From positions 1 to 38,105 of the IMG/VR virus record IMGVR_UViG_3300044971_002992: 38,105 bases of DNA; one strand, written 5' to 3'. The stretch's first letter is position 1; each line of letters starts with the position of its first letter. A program made the translations under genes and the position numbers. The notes beneath the pieces were generated by a model that worked only from the letters and a program-made list of their open reading frames with translations, ran no database searches and was not told the origin of the DNA. Positions 1-6,960 of this stretch are shown piece by piece. This DNA is from a virus.

Positions 1-319
1 TCATGATTCCGACACCACCACTAAAGCGTCCACCGTTCTGCCAATTGCTGCCAGTCTCGCAGCGGGCCAGCTCGTCCCAGAACTCGATTCTGGGCTTTGG
101 CCTGTCCGTCTTTGTTAGCTGATTGCGGTCGTAAAGACCTGCTTCCAGAGCCGGGGACTCGGGCTCCTCTTTCGGAACCTCGGCTTTTTTAACCATCTCA
201 GTATTGCTATTCACCCCCTCATTCTTTGCTTCCGTTTCTGTCTGTGGCCAGAAGGACCAGCCGACCAGCAACGGAATAAGGGCATATATGGCAATGGAAT
301 AGAGACGGTTAGTCTGCAT
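1..319 (-). CDS. Rpf/transglycosylase-like secreted or membrane-anchored protein, partial
   Basis: The gene starts at the ATG complementary to 317-319 and runs off the left edge, so the C-terminus is missing. The 106 visible residues begin with a hydrophobic segment (about residues 5-23, IAIYALIPLLVGWSFW), a signal anchor or signal peptide, then an acidic/proline linker (30-70). At about residue 82 begins FWDELARCETGSNW, the start of the resuscitation-promoting-factor/transglycosylase-like fold, where the Glu of CETGSNW is the catalytic position in that family. Such proteins cleave peptidoglycan outside the membrane. AGGAAA lies 6 nt before the ATG and supports the start. Family assignment rests on the short N-terminal motif only. 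Confidence 0.75.
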   Translation of the reverse strand, partial: MQTNRLYSIAIYALIPLLVGWSFWPQTETEAKNEGVNSNTEMVKKAEVPKEEPESPALEAGLYDRNQLTKTDRPKPRIEFWDELARCETGSNWQNGGRFSGGVGIM

Positions 320-415
320 TGGTTTTTCCTGACCTCGGTGGATAAGACGCTCGTGTTAGTAGCCGGAGCACCCGATATCTGGGGTACATCTATTTTACCC
401 CCAACATCCCAAAAA

Positions 416-529
416 GTGCAAACAACCCCCTAGCCCGCGCCCCCCGCCGGCCGCCGCAACCCCAATAAAAGCAACGCTTTTAGAACAAAGCTGTATACCC
501 AAAAAAATTTTTGGGAACGACCCTCTTTT
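416..529 (+). other. AT-rich palindromes upstream of 590
   Basis: Two palindromes sit in this intergenic stretch: CCCAAAAAAATTTTTGGG near 498-515 and the perfect 14-mer GGATAAATTTATCC at about 532-545. They lie between the divergent start at 319 and the start at 590, a usual place for an operator. No protein is implied by sequence alone. Confidence 0.35.
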
Positions 530-559
530 TTGGATAAATTTATCCGGGAACCCTGTACA

Positions 560-589
560 TGCTCATATATTTGCGTTACCCTAAATCCC
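560..589 (+). promoter_or_regulatory. Candidate leaderless promoter for 590
   Basis: TGTACA, 17 bp, TACCCT, then 7 nt to the ATG at 590. The -35 matches consensus at only 4 of 6 positions, but spacing and position fit a leaderless start, and no Shine-Dalgarno sequence is present. Confidence 0.4.
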
Positions 590-883
590 ATGACTACATA
601 TTCCACCGACTATGAATTCGACCCCATCGGAGAGAGCTTCAAATACAAAGAGTCAATGGTCTTTGTGACAAACGACAACAGTGAATGGTTGGTCGTTTTT
701 GATGGTGAAAGGGCCTACCTCTACAGGATGGAACGCACAGAATCTGGCGGCGACAAAATCGCGCGGCACTATGCAAGCTTCCTTGCTTCAGGAAACGAGT
801 ATTTCGAGTTCCTAAACGACCGCTCTGGAACGATGGTGAATTTCGCGCGGCGCTTATTATCTTCTGTCTCTTCCACGAGCTAG
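590..883 (+). CDS. Hypothetical protein, 97 aa
   Basis: No family recognised. An upstream in-frame ATG at 530 would add 20 residues, but I chose 590 (MTTYSTDYEFD) because a TANNNT -10 ends 7 nt before it and the extra residues look non-coding. The protein is soluble, acidic in the first half with aromatic residues, and ends in a basic then Ser/Thr-rich tail. It stands alone between the minus-strand Rpf-like gene and a minus-strand gene at 1020. Coding status rests on length and amino-acid composition. Confidence 0.5.
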   Translation: MTTYSTDYEFDPIGESFKYKESMVFVTNDNSEWLVVFDGERAYLYRMERTESGGDKIARHYASFLASGNEYFEFLNDRSGTMVNFARRLLSSVSSTS

Positions 884-1019
884 AACGCTGTTAAGACGGT
901 CCAGTAAGGCTAGAGAGCCACTCTGGGGAACCGATTACAGGTACATACCCCCGGGTACGAACACCAGAAGCAACAGCAAAAGAACAATCAAACAAACAAT
1001 CAATACATCAATTAGCTCG

Positions 1020-1229
1020 TCAGCCATCCATGCGTTCCATGACGAACGAAGCAATCATGGGGTCAATCTTGTCCCTGTGAAACGGGTCATGCACATGACC
1101 TCTTACCTCTACTGCGATGTCTGGAGCCACCTCGTGGAGGGTGTTGAAGTAGGCCTGCCCGAATCGCCATTCGCCGGCCATCGAATCATGCTTTTCGTGA
1201 ACAAGGGCAAGAAACTCATCGTATGTCAT
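1020..1229 (-). CDS. Small conserved phage-type hypothetical protein, 69 aa
   Basis: MTYDEFLALVHEKH, then EWRFGQAYFNTL and a C-terminal DPFHRDKIDP segment. This layout (helix, WRxGQxYFN motif, DPF tail) resembles a small protein common in actinobacteriophage genomes, whose function is unknown to me. No membrane segment or cysteine is present. The start has AGGAT 7 nt upstream, and TAGGAT there could instead be a -10 for a leaderless start. Confidence 0.65.
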   Translation of the reverse strand: MTYDEFLALVHEKHDSMAGEWRFGQAYFNTLHEVAPDIAVEVRGHVHDPFHRDKIDPMIASFVMERMDG

Positions 1230-1879
1230 ACGGCCATCCTATCGCCGGCCGCGACCCTATCGCCGGCTCCTAGGGCAGGTTTGGATAAATTTAAGTGAAG
1301 TAATTTGGAGTCCAAAATTTCTGTAGTAGCTGGCCACCGGTTGGGGGGTGCCAGTGAAAGTAGGCGGGGCTCACAGCGCATGGGGTCGGCGTCCGTGCAA
1401 TGATGGACTGCCACGCAATGAGTCACGGGGTGAGCGCAACACACACGCACACGCAACGCACACACACACGCACACGCAACGCAGTAGCAACGCACACGCA
1501 ATGCGCAACGATTACGAAAGTGTGTCAAGCAATTGCGCAACACATACGAAGCGCTTCACGAAGTGCCTATGAAGTGCCTATGAAGTGCTATGAACTTGCC
1601 TACGCCATTGCCAACGCAACGCAACACGAAGTGCGCACGAAGTATGTCACGACACGAAACAATAAACGCATACATACATAGTGCGTCAAGTGTTCACACG
1701 CAGTGTGTTACACACGCACACACGTACGCCGTTGTAAGTGTGATGCGAACACACACGCAAGCAAGCGACAAGCAAACACACAAAGTGTAAGTGAGTGTGT
1801 GTGAAGTGTTGAGAGACAAGCAGTGTGAGTGTGTTACGCACAAGCAGTGAGCAAGGCTAGCGATACAGTGAGCAATGCG
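1230..1879. repeat. 650-base gap of low-complexity ACGCA/GTGTG sequence
   Basis: No convincing gene. From about 1436 to 1790 the plus strand is T-poor and rich in overlapping CACACGCAA/ACGCACAC words, with a short tandem repeat of GAAGTGCCTAT around 1557-1590. From about 1790 to 1870 it switches to GTGAGTGTGT-type G/T-rich sequence. Open frames here translate to His-Thr or Cys-Arg-Val low complexity and are probably spurious. The stretch could be a non-coding RNA, an origin-like repeat region or a degenerating segment; sequence alone does not decide. Confidence 0.5.
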
Positions 1880-2122
1880 TCAGTGAGTAGGTGAGTCACT
1901 ATCGTGCTCGTTGTCATAAGTACGCAGAGAGAAGTAGAACAAGGCAGAGTACACACACGCCACGGGTAGCCAGCCGACATACCACCCACCTAGTGAGGCA
2001 AGCCCTAGTAGTCCCATACCTATCGCCGTGTAGGCACGCACGACAACAGTGCGCCCATCTACCTCAGGCAGTGAGCGTTCAGGTATCGCCCTCTCCCACC
2101 CATCTTCTTGACCGAATGCCAT
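1880..2122 (-). CDS. Small membrane protein, 80 aa, two predicted TM segments
   Basis: An acidic N-terminal tail of about 28 residues is followed by two hydrophobic helices (about 33-50, AIGMGLLGLASLGGWYVGW, and 53-67, PVACVYSALFYFSL) and a short charged C-terminus. It should sit in the cytoplasmic membrane. No family recognised. TAGGGT lies 6 nt upstream of the ATG and could act as an AGGG ribosome site or as a leaderless -10. The low-complexity gap lies directly downstream. Confidence 0.6.
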   Translation of the reverse strand: MAFGQEDGWERAIPERSLPEVDGRTVVVRAYTAIGMGLLGLASLGGWYVGWLPVACVYSALFYFSLRTYDNEHDSDSPTH

Positions 2123-2148
2123 ACCATTACCCTAGTCATTGGTCGCCC

Positions 2149-2161
2149 AAGTGCCACGGGT
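2149..2161 (+). repeat. AAGTGCCACGGGT, copy 1
   Basis: The 14-mer CAAGTGCCACGGGT occurs here and at 3009-3021, each time just before a TAAATAAG/CTAAG box-like sequence. It may be a duplicated regulatory block. Confidence 0.4.
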
Positions 2162-2188
2162 GAGCAGGTAAATAAGTCGCACGAACCC

Positions 2189-2217
2189 TTTACATTGACA
2201 CACCCACCCACTACTGT
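2189..2217 (+). promoter_or_regulatory. Leaderless promoter for 2225
   Basis: TTTACA (2189-2194), 17 bp, TACTGT (2212-2217), then 7 nt to the ATG at 2225. A variant box GTAAATAAGTC lies at 2168-2178 just upstream. No Shine-Dalgarno sequence precedes the ATG. Confidence 0.6.
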
Positions 2218-2224
2218 GAGCGGT

Positions 2225-2410
2225 ATGGATACAACAACGACCCACATACGACCCAGGGTCATTCACGCCCTGCCCCTTGGCAGTGTGGTACAAGTGTTCG
2301 CCAAGAGCACTGATACAGATGGCGTCTCACACACGCAGGTAGACACCATTGAGTGTGTCTCCCCTGAGCAAGCAGTTGCTATTGCGAGGTTCTATGAGGC
2401 GATAGGCTGA
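2225..2410 (+). CDS. Hypothetical protein, 61 aa
   Basis: Starts MDTTTTHIRPRVIHALPLGS and ends in a helix, SPEQAVAIARFYEAIG. No family recognised. Longer in-frame extensions upstream are unlikely because a -35/-10 pair ends 7 nt before this ATG. It is followed after 4 nt by the gene at 2415, so the two are probably co-transcribed. Confidence 0.6.
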   Translation: MDTTTTHIRPRVIHALPLGSVVQVFAKSTDTDGVSHTQVDTIECVSPEQAVAIARFYEAIG

Positions 2411-2414
2411 GCCA

Positions 2415-2594
2415 ATGAGCGAGACATTCCGACTAACAGTCGCAGTGCGCAAGCACAAAGACCTTGACAATCCGACAACAGTTGATGAGGCTGTTGCAAC
2501 TGTGTACAACCTCTTGACACAAGGCGCACTCATAGAAGTAGTGAGCGTGTTGCCTGAACAAAAGAGTAGTGGCAATGAGGTCAAGTGGGGATAG
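2415..2594 (+). CDS. Hypothetical protein, 59 aa
   Basis: Begins MSETFRLTVAVRKHKDLD and ends NEVKWG. It reads as beta strand, helix (DEAVATVYNLLTQG), beta strand (ALIEVVSVLPE), a small ferredoxin-like half-fold. No family recognised. It follows the previous stop by 4 nt with no separate promoter and is likely translated from the same message. Confidence 0.55.
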   Translation: MSETFRLTVAVRKHKDLDNPTTVDEAVATVYNLLTQGALIEVVSVLPEQKSSGNEVKWG

Positions 2595-2623
2595 GTGACA
2601 CGTCTCTCACGCAGTGATACTGT
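2595..2623 (+). promoter_or_regulatory. Leaderless promoter for 2632
   Basis: GTGACA (2595-2600), 17 bp, extended -10 TGATACTGT (-10 at 2618-2623), then 8 nt to the ATG at 2632. No Shine-Dalgarno sequence. Confidence 0.6.
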
Positions 2624-2631
2624 TGTGAGCA

Positions 2632-3003
2632 ATGAACACCTATCTGTTTGTCACGCCCTATGCGGTATTGCGTGAACGCATAAGTGTTGGTGCGCCGTCA
2701 TTCTTTGAGATAGATGAGCGTGAAAGAATGACGAGAATTCACCTCGCAGCACTGTTCACCACCAAAGTGCTTGATGCTTGTCGTGCGCACGACGTAACGC
2801 CGTGGAGCTCCACGGGTGTCCCATTTCAGATGGTATCCCTGATGGCGGAAGCCGAGAGACAGTTAGGTATCGCAACATCGGATACCGAACTGGAACTAAT
2901 GAACAGATGGAAGCGGTACGAAGCGCAGTACATCGCAAGCCAACGCAAGCAGTATGCCTACTCAACATTCATACGAATGACCTCAGGTGCATTCAGTAGA
3001 TAA
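2632..3003 (+). CDS. Hypothetical protein, 123 aa
   Basis: A soluble, mostly helical protein: TRIHLAALFTTKVLDACRAHD (about 33-54), an aromatic loop, then MAEAERQLGI and a long charged helix ending in a Ser-Gly tail. No motif lets me assign a function. A strong -35/-10 ends 8 nt before the ATG, which favours this start. It is followed by the promoter at 3024. Confidence 0.65.
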   Translation: MNTYLFVTPYAVLRERISVGAPSFFEIDERERMTRIHLAALFTTKVLDACRAHDVTPWSSTGVPFQMVSLMAEAERQLGIATSDTELELMNRWKRYEAQYIASQRKQYAYSTFIRMTSGAFSR

Positions 3004-3023
3004 GGCGCAAGTGCCACGGGTTG

Positions 3024-3050
3024 CTAAGTTTGTCCCCAGTGTGGTACGCT
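3024..3050 (+). promoter_or_regulatory. Box-class promoter, leaderless, for 3058
   Basis: CTAAGTTTGTCCCC, 8-bp linker after GTTTGTCCC ending TGG, then TACGCT at 3045-3050; the ATG at 3058 begins 8 nt after the -10. This is a member of the rigid GTCTGAACC promoter class with only half of the upstream box. Confidence 0.7.
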
Positions 3051-3057
3051 CGCAGTT

Positions 3058-3444
3058 ATGAGAGAAAAGAACTATGCAGTGTGTTCGGCGTGCGACACAC
3101 GCACTGAGTGCAACTCGCAACTCATCTACCCTGATAATGGTTGGGTCTTACCATTTGACACATTCGGATACTACGGTGGATTTGACGATATGATGCCTGT
3201 GCTCGCAGGCGACCAACGAACGAGAGAATGGATTTTCTGTCACGATTGCGTTGTGAAGTTTCTCGAGCTTTTCCCCCGACTCGCTGAGAAACTCGGAGCG
3301 AACTGTCACCCTTGCGATGACGAAGTGCCGTGTTGCCGTCACGCTTGGCAAGGCACAGACCTGTTCGGCACTGACATCTATGGTGTCCACGCTCGTACTG
3401 CCTGGCCTGATGGCCAATGGCACGATGACCCGCCGACTACCTAA
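3058..3444 (+). CDS. Cysteine-rich zinc-binding-like phage protein, 128 aa
   Basis: CSACDTRTEC at about 9-18 and CHDC at about 61-64 pair as a likely zinc knuckle; CHPCDDEVPCCRHAWQGTDLFGTD (about 82-105) is a distinctive C-terminal block, followed by GVHARTA and PDGQW. Proteins with NYGGFDD, CHDCVVKFLELFP and CCRHAWQGTDLF motifs recur in actinobacteriophages as hypothetical proteins; I do not know a function. The start is fixed by a -10 ending 7 nt before the ATG, so the message is probably leaderless. Confidence 0.75.
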   Translation: MREKNYAVCSACDTRTECNSQLIYPDNGWVLPFDTFGYYGGFDDMMPVLAGDQRTREWIFCHDCVVKFLELFPRLAEKLGANCHPCDDEVPCCRHAWQGTDLFGTDIYGVHARTAWPDGQWHDDPPTT

Positions 3445-3458
3445 CTACGGGTAGATAA

Positions 3459-3686
3459 CTAGTTTCCCTTGCGTTGTGTGTGTCTGATTGACTCGTAGCA
3501 ACGGAGCATCGCTTTCACTATTGACGTGCACGAACCACTTGCCCAGTAATCACTAGGCGTGCCGTCTTCAAGCGTCGGTACGCCACGTTTCCACGCAGTG
3601 CATTTCCATTGGCCAGCGATGTTCGTTAGTTGGAAGTCCATGCCATTGAGGTGAAACCACTTAGTGAACTGCGTGATGTCACTCAT
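3459..3686 (-). CDS. Hypothetical protein, 75 aa
   Basis: Begins MSDITQFTKWFHLNGMDFQL and continues with beta-strand-like WKCTAW and a C-terminal helix SCTSIVKAMLRCYESI. I chose the internal ATG because GGAGG lies 8-12 nt upstream; a start 48 nt earlier is open but has no ribosome site. It is convergent with the gene ending at 3444. Family unknown. Confidence 0.6.
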   Translation of the reverse strand: MSDITQFTKWFHLNGMDFQLTNIAGQWKCTAWKRGVPTLEDGTPSDYWASGSCTSIVKAMLRCYESIRHTQRKGN

Positions 3687-3757
3687 ATCGTTCCCGTCCT
3701 CCGTGCTTGTGGAATGTCCGTAAAGTACTGGCATCTCGTCAGCATACCGCTAATCAG

Positions 3758-3821
3758 CGGGGCTCCCGGCAGGGTGCAAGGCTGGGGCTTGCTGTGGCGT
3801 GGGGTGGCAGGTAGATAAGTC
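3758..3821 (+). repeat. Partial hairpin module (right half) with box
   Basis: CGGGGCTCC at 3758-3766 and GGTGGCAGGTAGATAAGTC ending at 3821 are the right half of the repeated intergenic module. The left arm is not recognisable here. It sits upstream of the promoter for 3888. Confidence 0.55.
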
Positions 3822-3832
3822 GGGAAATACTT

Positions 3833-3859
3833 GTAAGTCTGTACCACGTGTGATACGGT
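3833..3859 (+). promoter_or_regulatory. Box-class promoter for 3888
   Basis: GTAAGTCTGTACC, 8 bp, TACGGT (3854-3859) with extended TGA; 28-nt leader with GAAAGGG ribosome site. Confidence 0.7.
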
Positions 3860-3887
3860 GAGTGTGTCGCCAAACGAAAGGGAAAAA

Positions 3888-4166
3888 ATGGCTACTACAC
3901 ACCACACCAACCGAAACCGAGCGCAAGACGTGACAGTAATGCGCACTCTCGCTGTCCTGTCGTGGGCGTTCCCGTTGTTCGGGGTTGCTCTGCTGGCAGT
4001 GTCTTACTACTCACACGCTCTGTACGACTTGCTCGTGGGCGGTGTGTTCGCAGTGTTCGGGTCAATCGGCGCAACGCTGATGACAATCGCAATGAGCAAC
4101 GCACTTGCCGAAGAGCGCAACCACGAGCGCCAAGCCCACCCGTCCTATCCGTTCCGTAATCGCTGA
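3888..4166 (+). CDS. Small membrane protein, 92 aa, two TM segments
   Basis: A charged N-terminus of about 17 residues precedes two hydrophobic segments (about 20-40, TLAVLSWAFPLFGVALLAVSY, and 47-69, LLVGGVFAVFGSIGATLMTIA), then a polar charged tail rich in Glu, Arg and His. It should be an inner-membrane protein with both ends on one side. The ATG at 3888 follows GAAAGGG; an upstream in-frame ATG at 3858 overlaps the -10 box and is rejected. It is probably co-transcribed with 4181, 14 nt downstream. Function unknown. Confidence 0.7.
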   Translation: MATTHHTNRNRAQDVTVMRTLAVLSWAFPLFGVALLAVSYYSHALYDLLVGGVFAVFGSIGATLMTIAMSNALAEERNHERQAHPSYPFRNR

Positions 4167-4169
4167 AAG

Positions 4170-4180
4170 GTAGATAAGTC
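4170..4180 (+). promoter_or_regulatory. Box inside the ribosome-binding region of 4181
   Basis: GAAAGGTAGATAAGTCATG: the box GTAGATAAGTC fills the spacer between AAAGG and the start codon, so protein binding or RNA folding at the box could affect translation of 4181. Confidence 0.6.
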
Positions 4181-4879
4181 ATGACAACCGCAACCGACAC
4201 CAAAACCGCCGAGGTCATTGCTGAAATGCTGACCGAGAATACGGGTAGGAGTATGCTTGATAGTGGCGACTACTACGGCAGACACTACGAGAAAAACGCA
4301 GGCAAGGTGCTTGCTGATTTTGAGAGCGAACCGCAAGCGTGGGCGAGTTCCTACGGCGTGACGCTTTCCGTGTTTCACTATCTCACGGCGCGCGTCAAGT
4401 ATGACGACTCACTCAATGCTGAGTGGGATTCGTTCTGCTCTCACAATGCTGATGACGGGTACTTCTCACTCATGCAGGATTTCGCCAATGAGCGCGATTC
4501 GTCGGCGCATACGTGGAACACCTACAACGGGGACGATTCACTCTCGCAAACCTTGCAGGGTGTCACGTTCGCAATCGGTGAGCGTGTGTACGCGCTGATT
4601 CAGATTCACGGGGGTTGTGACGTTCGCGGTGGCTATACGCGTCCGCGCGCATTCCGCATTGAGATGAGTGACGCGTCATACTTTCCATGCGATAACGATT
4701 CCTATCACGTCACGTGTGACAGTGGCGAAGAGACTCACGGACTCTCGTGGTACGGCGAGTGGATTTCGTGGGAAGGTTCTTGCGCTGACGATTCGTCCTA
4801 TCCCGAGTACACGGGTGAAGGCATGAAGTGCGCGCAGTGTGGCGCAGGCATGACCGTACACGCGCCCGAGCCCTACTAG
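4181..4879 (+). CDS. Conserved phage-type hypothetical protein, 232 aa
   Basis: The N-terminus carries a TENTGRSMLDSGDYYGRHYEKN block (about 17-39) that I associate with a family of hypothetical proteins in actinobacterial phages. The middle is acidic and aromatic; the C-terminus ends with CAQCGAGM (about 217-224), one CxxC knuckle. A central GGYTRPRAFRIEMSD segment and repeated acidic/Tyr stretches suggest a beta-rich fold. Function unknown. The start follows AAAGG with the box in the spacer. The stop codon lies inside the stem of the terminator just downstream. Confidence 0.7.
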   Translation: MTTATDTKTAEVIAEMLTENTGRSMLDSGDYYGRHYEKNAGKVLADFESEPQAWASSYGVTLSVFHYLTARVKYDDSLNAEWDSFCSHNADDGYFSLMQDFANERDSSAHTWNTYNGDDSLSQTLQGVTFAIGERVYALIQIHGGCDVRGGYTRPRAFRIEMSDASYFPCDNDSYHVTCDSGEETHGLSWYGEWISWEGSCADDSSYPEYTGEGMKCAQCGAGMTVHAPEPY

Positions 4880-4906
4880 CAAGCGTTCCCTATCTCCGCT
4901 TGCTAG
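4876..4906 (+). terminator. Hairpin terminator of 4181
   Basis: CTAGCAAGCG and CGCTTGCTAG form a perfect 10-bp stem with an 11-nt loop; the stop codon TAG of the gene is in the left arm. No U-tract follows. Confidence 0.6.
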
Positions 4907-4926
4907 TCCTGCCCCTGCCCTGCTTA

Positions 4927-5029
4927 GTAGATAAGTGGGGTGGGGGCTAGGTCTTATCTACCTACTTGCATTCTCTGCCCGAGAGCAACCGAAGCGCGAA
5001 CGCGCGAGGGCGCTAGCAGCCGGGGCTCC
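4927..5029. repeat. Box inverted pair plus partial hairpin module
   Basis: GTAGATAAG at 4927-4935 pairs with CTTATCTAC at 4953-4961. It is followed by CCGAGAGCAACCGA (repeated near 20917) and the orphan right arm CGGGGCTCC at 5021-5029. It lies between convergent genes, where a bidirectional terminator would be useful. Confidence 0.5.
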
Positions 5030-5042
5030 TGAGTGAGTAGTG

Positions 5043-6293
5043 CTACCTCGTCACTGTCACGATGCGAGGCTTATCTACCACTTCATCTGTTGCGCTTCCA
5101 CCTCTGCGGTGCGCATTTATCCAGCGAGCACGGTGCATCTGTTGCGATGGATACCACTGATTACGCCAGTGTCCACGCACAAGGTGTGCGAGCGATACCT
5201 TGCGCCCTGTTGCTGAATCACTATCACCGTAGAGCGCCCTGCGTAGTTCTAGCGTGGTGATACTGTCAGTGTTCACGCGTCCAGCCCTTGCGCCCCTGCG
5301 AGAGAACGGGCGAGGCACACGGGTTGTTTCAACATCTACGTACTCATTCATCAAACGCAACAGTGCAACGATGAATCTACGAGACCTGCGATAACGGTCA
5401 AAACTTGACTGATTCATTGCTTCTTCAAACGAGTCATTTTCAAGTTGAAAACCATCTTCTCCATACATAAAGTAGTAACTGTCAATCAGATTCATTTTCA
5501 ACGAGATGAGTGGGTTTCTTACGGCAAGTGTCAAACCGTCAATCTCTGAGCTGACAATACGCCCAAACACACCAACGATGATTGCGTTCATCGGGTGCTC
5601 TGTTCCGTCCTCTTCAACAAAACGTGCGTGATTCAATTCCTCCTTCTCGTAGTGTTCCAACTCAAGTTGGAATTTGTATTCAGGACTAGCAGTGCCATAC
5701 TGCTTCGCTACCGATTCAAGCACGTGAGGATAGATTGACTCGCAATCGCCCCACGAAAATGCAACGATTTCGTAAACGTCTACGCCATCAAGGTATCCGT
5801 CCTCTGTCTGCGTGTACTTACGGGTTCCCTCAACGGTTCCACCGTATTGACGAACCTTATCTACTATTTCGTCAATGTCATCCGATAAGCATCCAGCGTG
5901 AACCCTCACCTGGATTGGGCGTTCAAGGAAAACCATTGCACACGGCGTGTAGACATCAGTGCGAAAAAGAACTTCATCAGGCATTGACTCCGATGCTGTG
6001 TGCACCAATTCGTGCAGTTCTTCCGATAGGTACACGGTGTCTGCACGGGAAATGATTTCATCATCCGTCAAACGCCACACGTTATGAGCAACGCGCGAGT
6101 CTGCGAACTGCTTTTCTCTGTTCTCCAATGTAACTACCGACTCAAACAATCCATTCTGCTGAGCAGTCCACTGAGATGCGTGCAATAGTCGGTCTGCGCT
6201 CGGGTGGCCTTTGCGCCACACCAGGTATTCAGTCTGCATTTCATGTGCCTCTAACGGCGAGGTGAACCCCTTTGGGCTTTCAGTACCAGTCAT
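5043..6293 (-). CDS. Large conserved hypothetical protein, 416 aa
   Basis: No catalytic motif recognised. The C-terminal 60 residues, with VRGHWRNQWYPSQQMHRARW, then IxxHxRG and VDKPRIVTVTR, match in style a C-terminal block I associate with hypothetical proteins on actinobacterial plasmids and prophages. The N-terminal two-thirds is acidic, with an alpha/beta pattern. Two boxes (5070 and about 5858) are in-frame as Val-Asp-Lys. The ATG lies 6 nt after TATTAT of a good sigma-A-like promoter, so the message is probably leaderless. A DNA- or RNA-linked role is only a guess from the basic C-terminus. Confidence 0.75.
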   Translation of the reverse strand: MTGTESPKGFTSPLEAHEMQTEYLVWRKGHPSADRLLHASQWTAQQNGLFESVVTLENREKQFADSRVAHNVWRLTDDEIISRADTVYLSEELHELVHTASESMPDEVLFRTDVYTPCAMVFLERPIQVRVHAGCLSDDIDEIVDKVRQYGGTVEGTRKYTQTEDGYLDGVDVYEIVAFSWGDCESIYPHVLESVAKQYGTASPEYKFQLELEHYEKEELNHARFVEEDGTEHPMNAIIVGVFGRIVSSEIDGLTLAVRNPLISLKMNLIDSYYFMYGEDGFQLENDSFEEAMNQSSFDRYRRSRRFIVALLRLMNEYVDVETTRVPRPFSRRGARAGRVNTDSITTLELRRALYGDSDSATGRKVSLAHLVRGHWRNQWYPSQQMHRARWINAHRRGGSATDEVVDKPRIVTVTR

Positions 6294-6299
6294 GTCACC

Positions 6300-6328
6300 A
6301 TAATAAACAATGCAAAGAGAAAAATCAA
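6300..6328 (-). promoter_or_regulatory. Sigma-A-like leaderless promoter for 5043-6293
   Basis: On the minus strand TTGATT (6323-6328), 17 bp, TATTAT (6300-6305), then 6 nt to the ATG at 6293. This is the best consensus promoter in the window. Confidence 0.75.
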
Positions 6329-6334
6329 CTCTTC

Positions 6335-6471
6335 GACTTATCTACCTGTCCACCCCAGCTCACCCTGGTCAGCGGGGCTCCTGCTGGACTTATCTACCCA
6401 TAGATAAAGGGGGCGAACCGATTGGCTCACCCCCTCAATCAGGGAACCCTCGCTTGGCGAGACTTATCTAC
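6335..6471. repeat. Cluster of three minus-oriented boxes and an orphan CGGGGCTCC
   Basis: GACTTATCTAC at 6335-6345, 6387-6397 (as GGACTTATCTAC) and 6461-6471, with TAGATAA at 6401-6407 facing the second, and CGGGGCTCC at 6373-6381. The last box contains the stop codon of 6468-6767. Confidence 0.6.
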
Positions 6472-6767
6472 ACGCTGTCTGTGTGCTGTGTGATTGCGCC
6501 ATCAACGGCTCGCTGAGCGTTCCGAAGTCCTGCGGTCTTGCAGGTCGTGGCAAGCAGTTGAGCGATTGTCTGTTGCAGACAAGATGCGTAGAAGTCGGCC
6601 ATCGCTGGTGTCTGGGTGACCTTCTCAAACGCGTCCTGTGCTTGCAGGGCGAACTGGTGGAACTCACGGATGATGTGACCATCGAACATGTCGATTTCTC
6701 GTGCGAGGTATGCGCTGAGAAGCGATGGCATCGCCTCTGCTTTCACTGGGATGATTGGTCTGGACAT
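6468..6767 (-). CDS. Hypothetical helical protein, 99 aa
   Basis: Begins MSRPIIPVKAEAMPSLLSAYLA and is almost wholly helical (IREFHQFALQAQDAFEKV, then CLQQTIAQLLATTCK). No family recognised. The stop codon TAG is the TAG of a box (TGTAGATAAG on the minus strand). Transcription is from the box-class promoter at 6815-6845 with a 47-nt leader carrying GAAAGGGG before the ATG. Confidence 0.65.
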   Translation of the reverse strand: MSRPIIPVKAEAMPSLLSAYLAREIDMFDGHIIREFHQFALQAQDAFEKVTQTPAMADFYASCLQQTIAQLLATTCKTAGLRNAQRAVDGAITQHTDSV

Positions 6768-6814
6768 GGTGACCCCTTTCGGTCGGTTCGGGGGCGTTGG
6801 TGCCTCCTATCAAC

Positions 6815-6845
6815 ACTGTACCACATACGGTTCAGACTTATCTAC
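6815..6845 (-). promoter_or_regulatory. Box-class promoter for 6468-6767
   Basis: Minus strand: full box GTAGATAAG joined to GTCTGAACC, 8 bp, TACAGT (6815-6820). Confidence 0.8.
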
Positions 6846-6878
6846 CCGTTCCCCGTGCGCCCAACCCACCCCCAAGGG

Positions 6879-6932
6879 GGAGCCCCGCCTGAAATCATCT
6901 GCCTGAAAGGGGGTACTTTCAGATAGATTTAT
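6879..6932. repeat. Orphan GGAGCCCCG, CTGAAA hairpin and TAGATTTATCTA palindrome
   Basis: GGAGCCCCG at 6879-6887, CTGAAA/TTTCAG hairpin at 6903-6922, and the palindrome TAGATTTATCTA just after it, upstream of the DUF932 gene. The palindrome is a symmetric version of the box, as at 34071 and 24259, and hints at a dimeric binder. Confidence 0.5.
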
Positions 6933-6960
6933 CTACAAGCAAATAGCGAACGGAGACGAA

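Noticed and set aside
1226-1681. Open frames in the ACGCA region (His/Thr-rich and Cys/Arg/Val-rich)
   Set aside because: Low-complexity translation, overlap of frames on both strands, no ribosome site.
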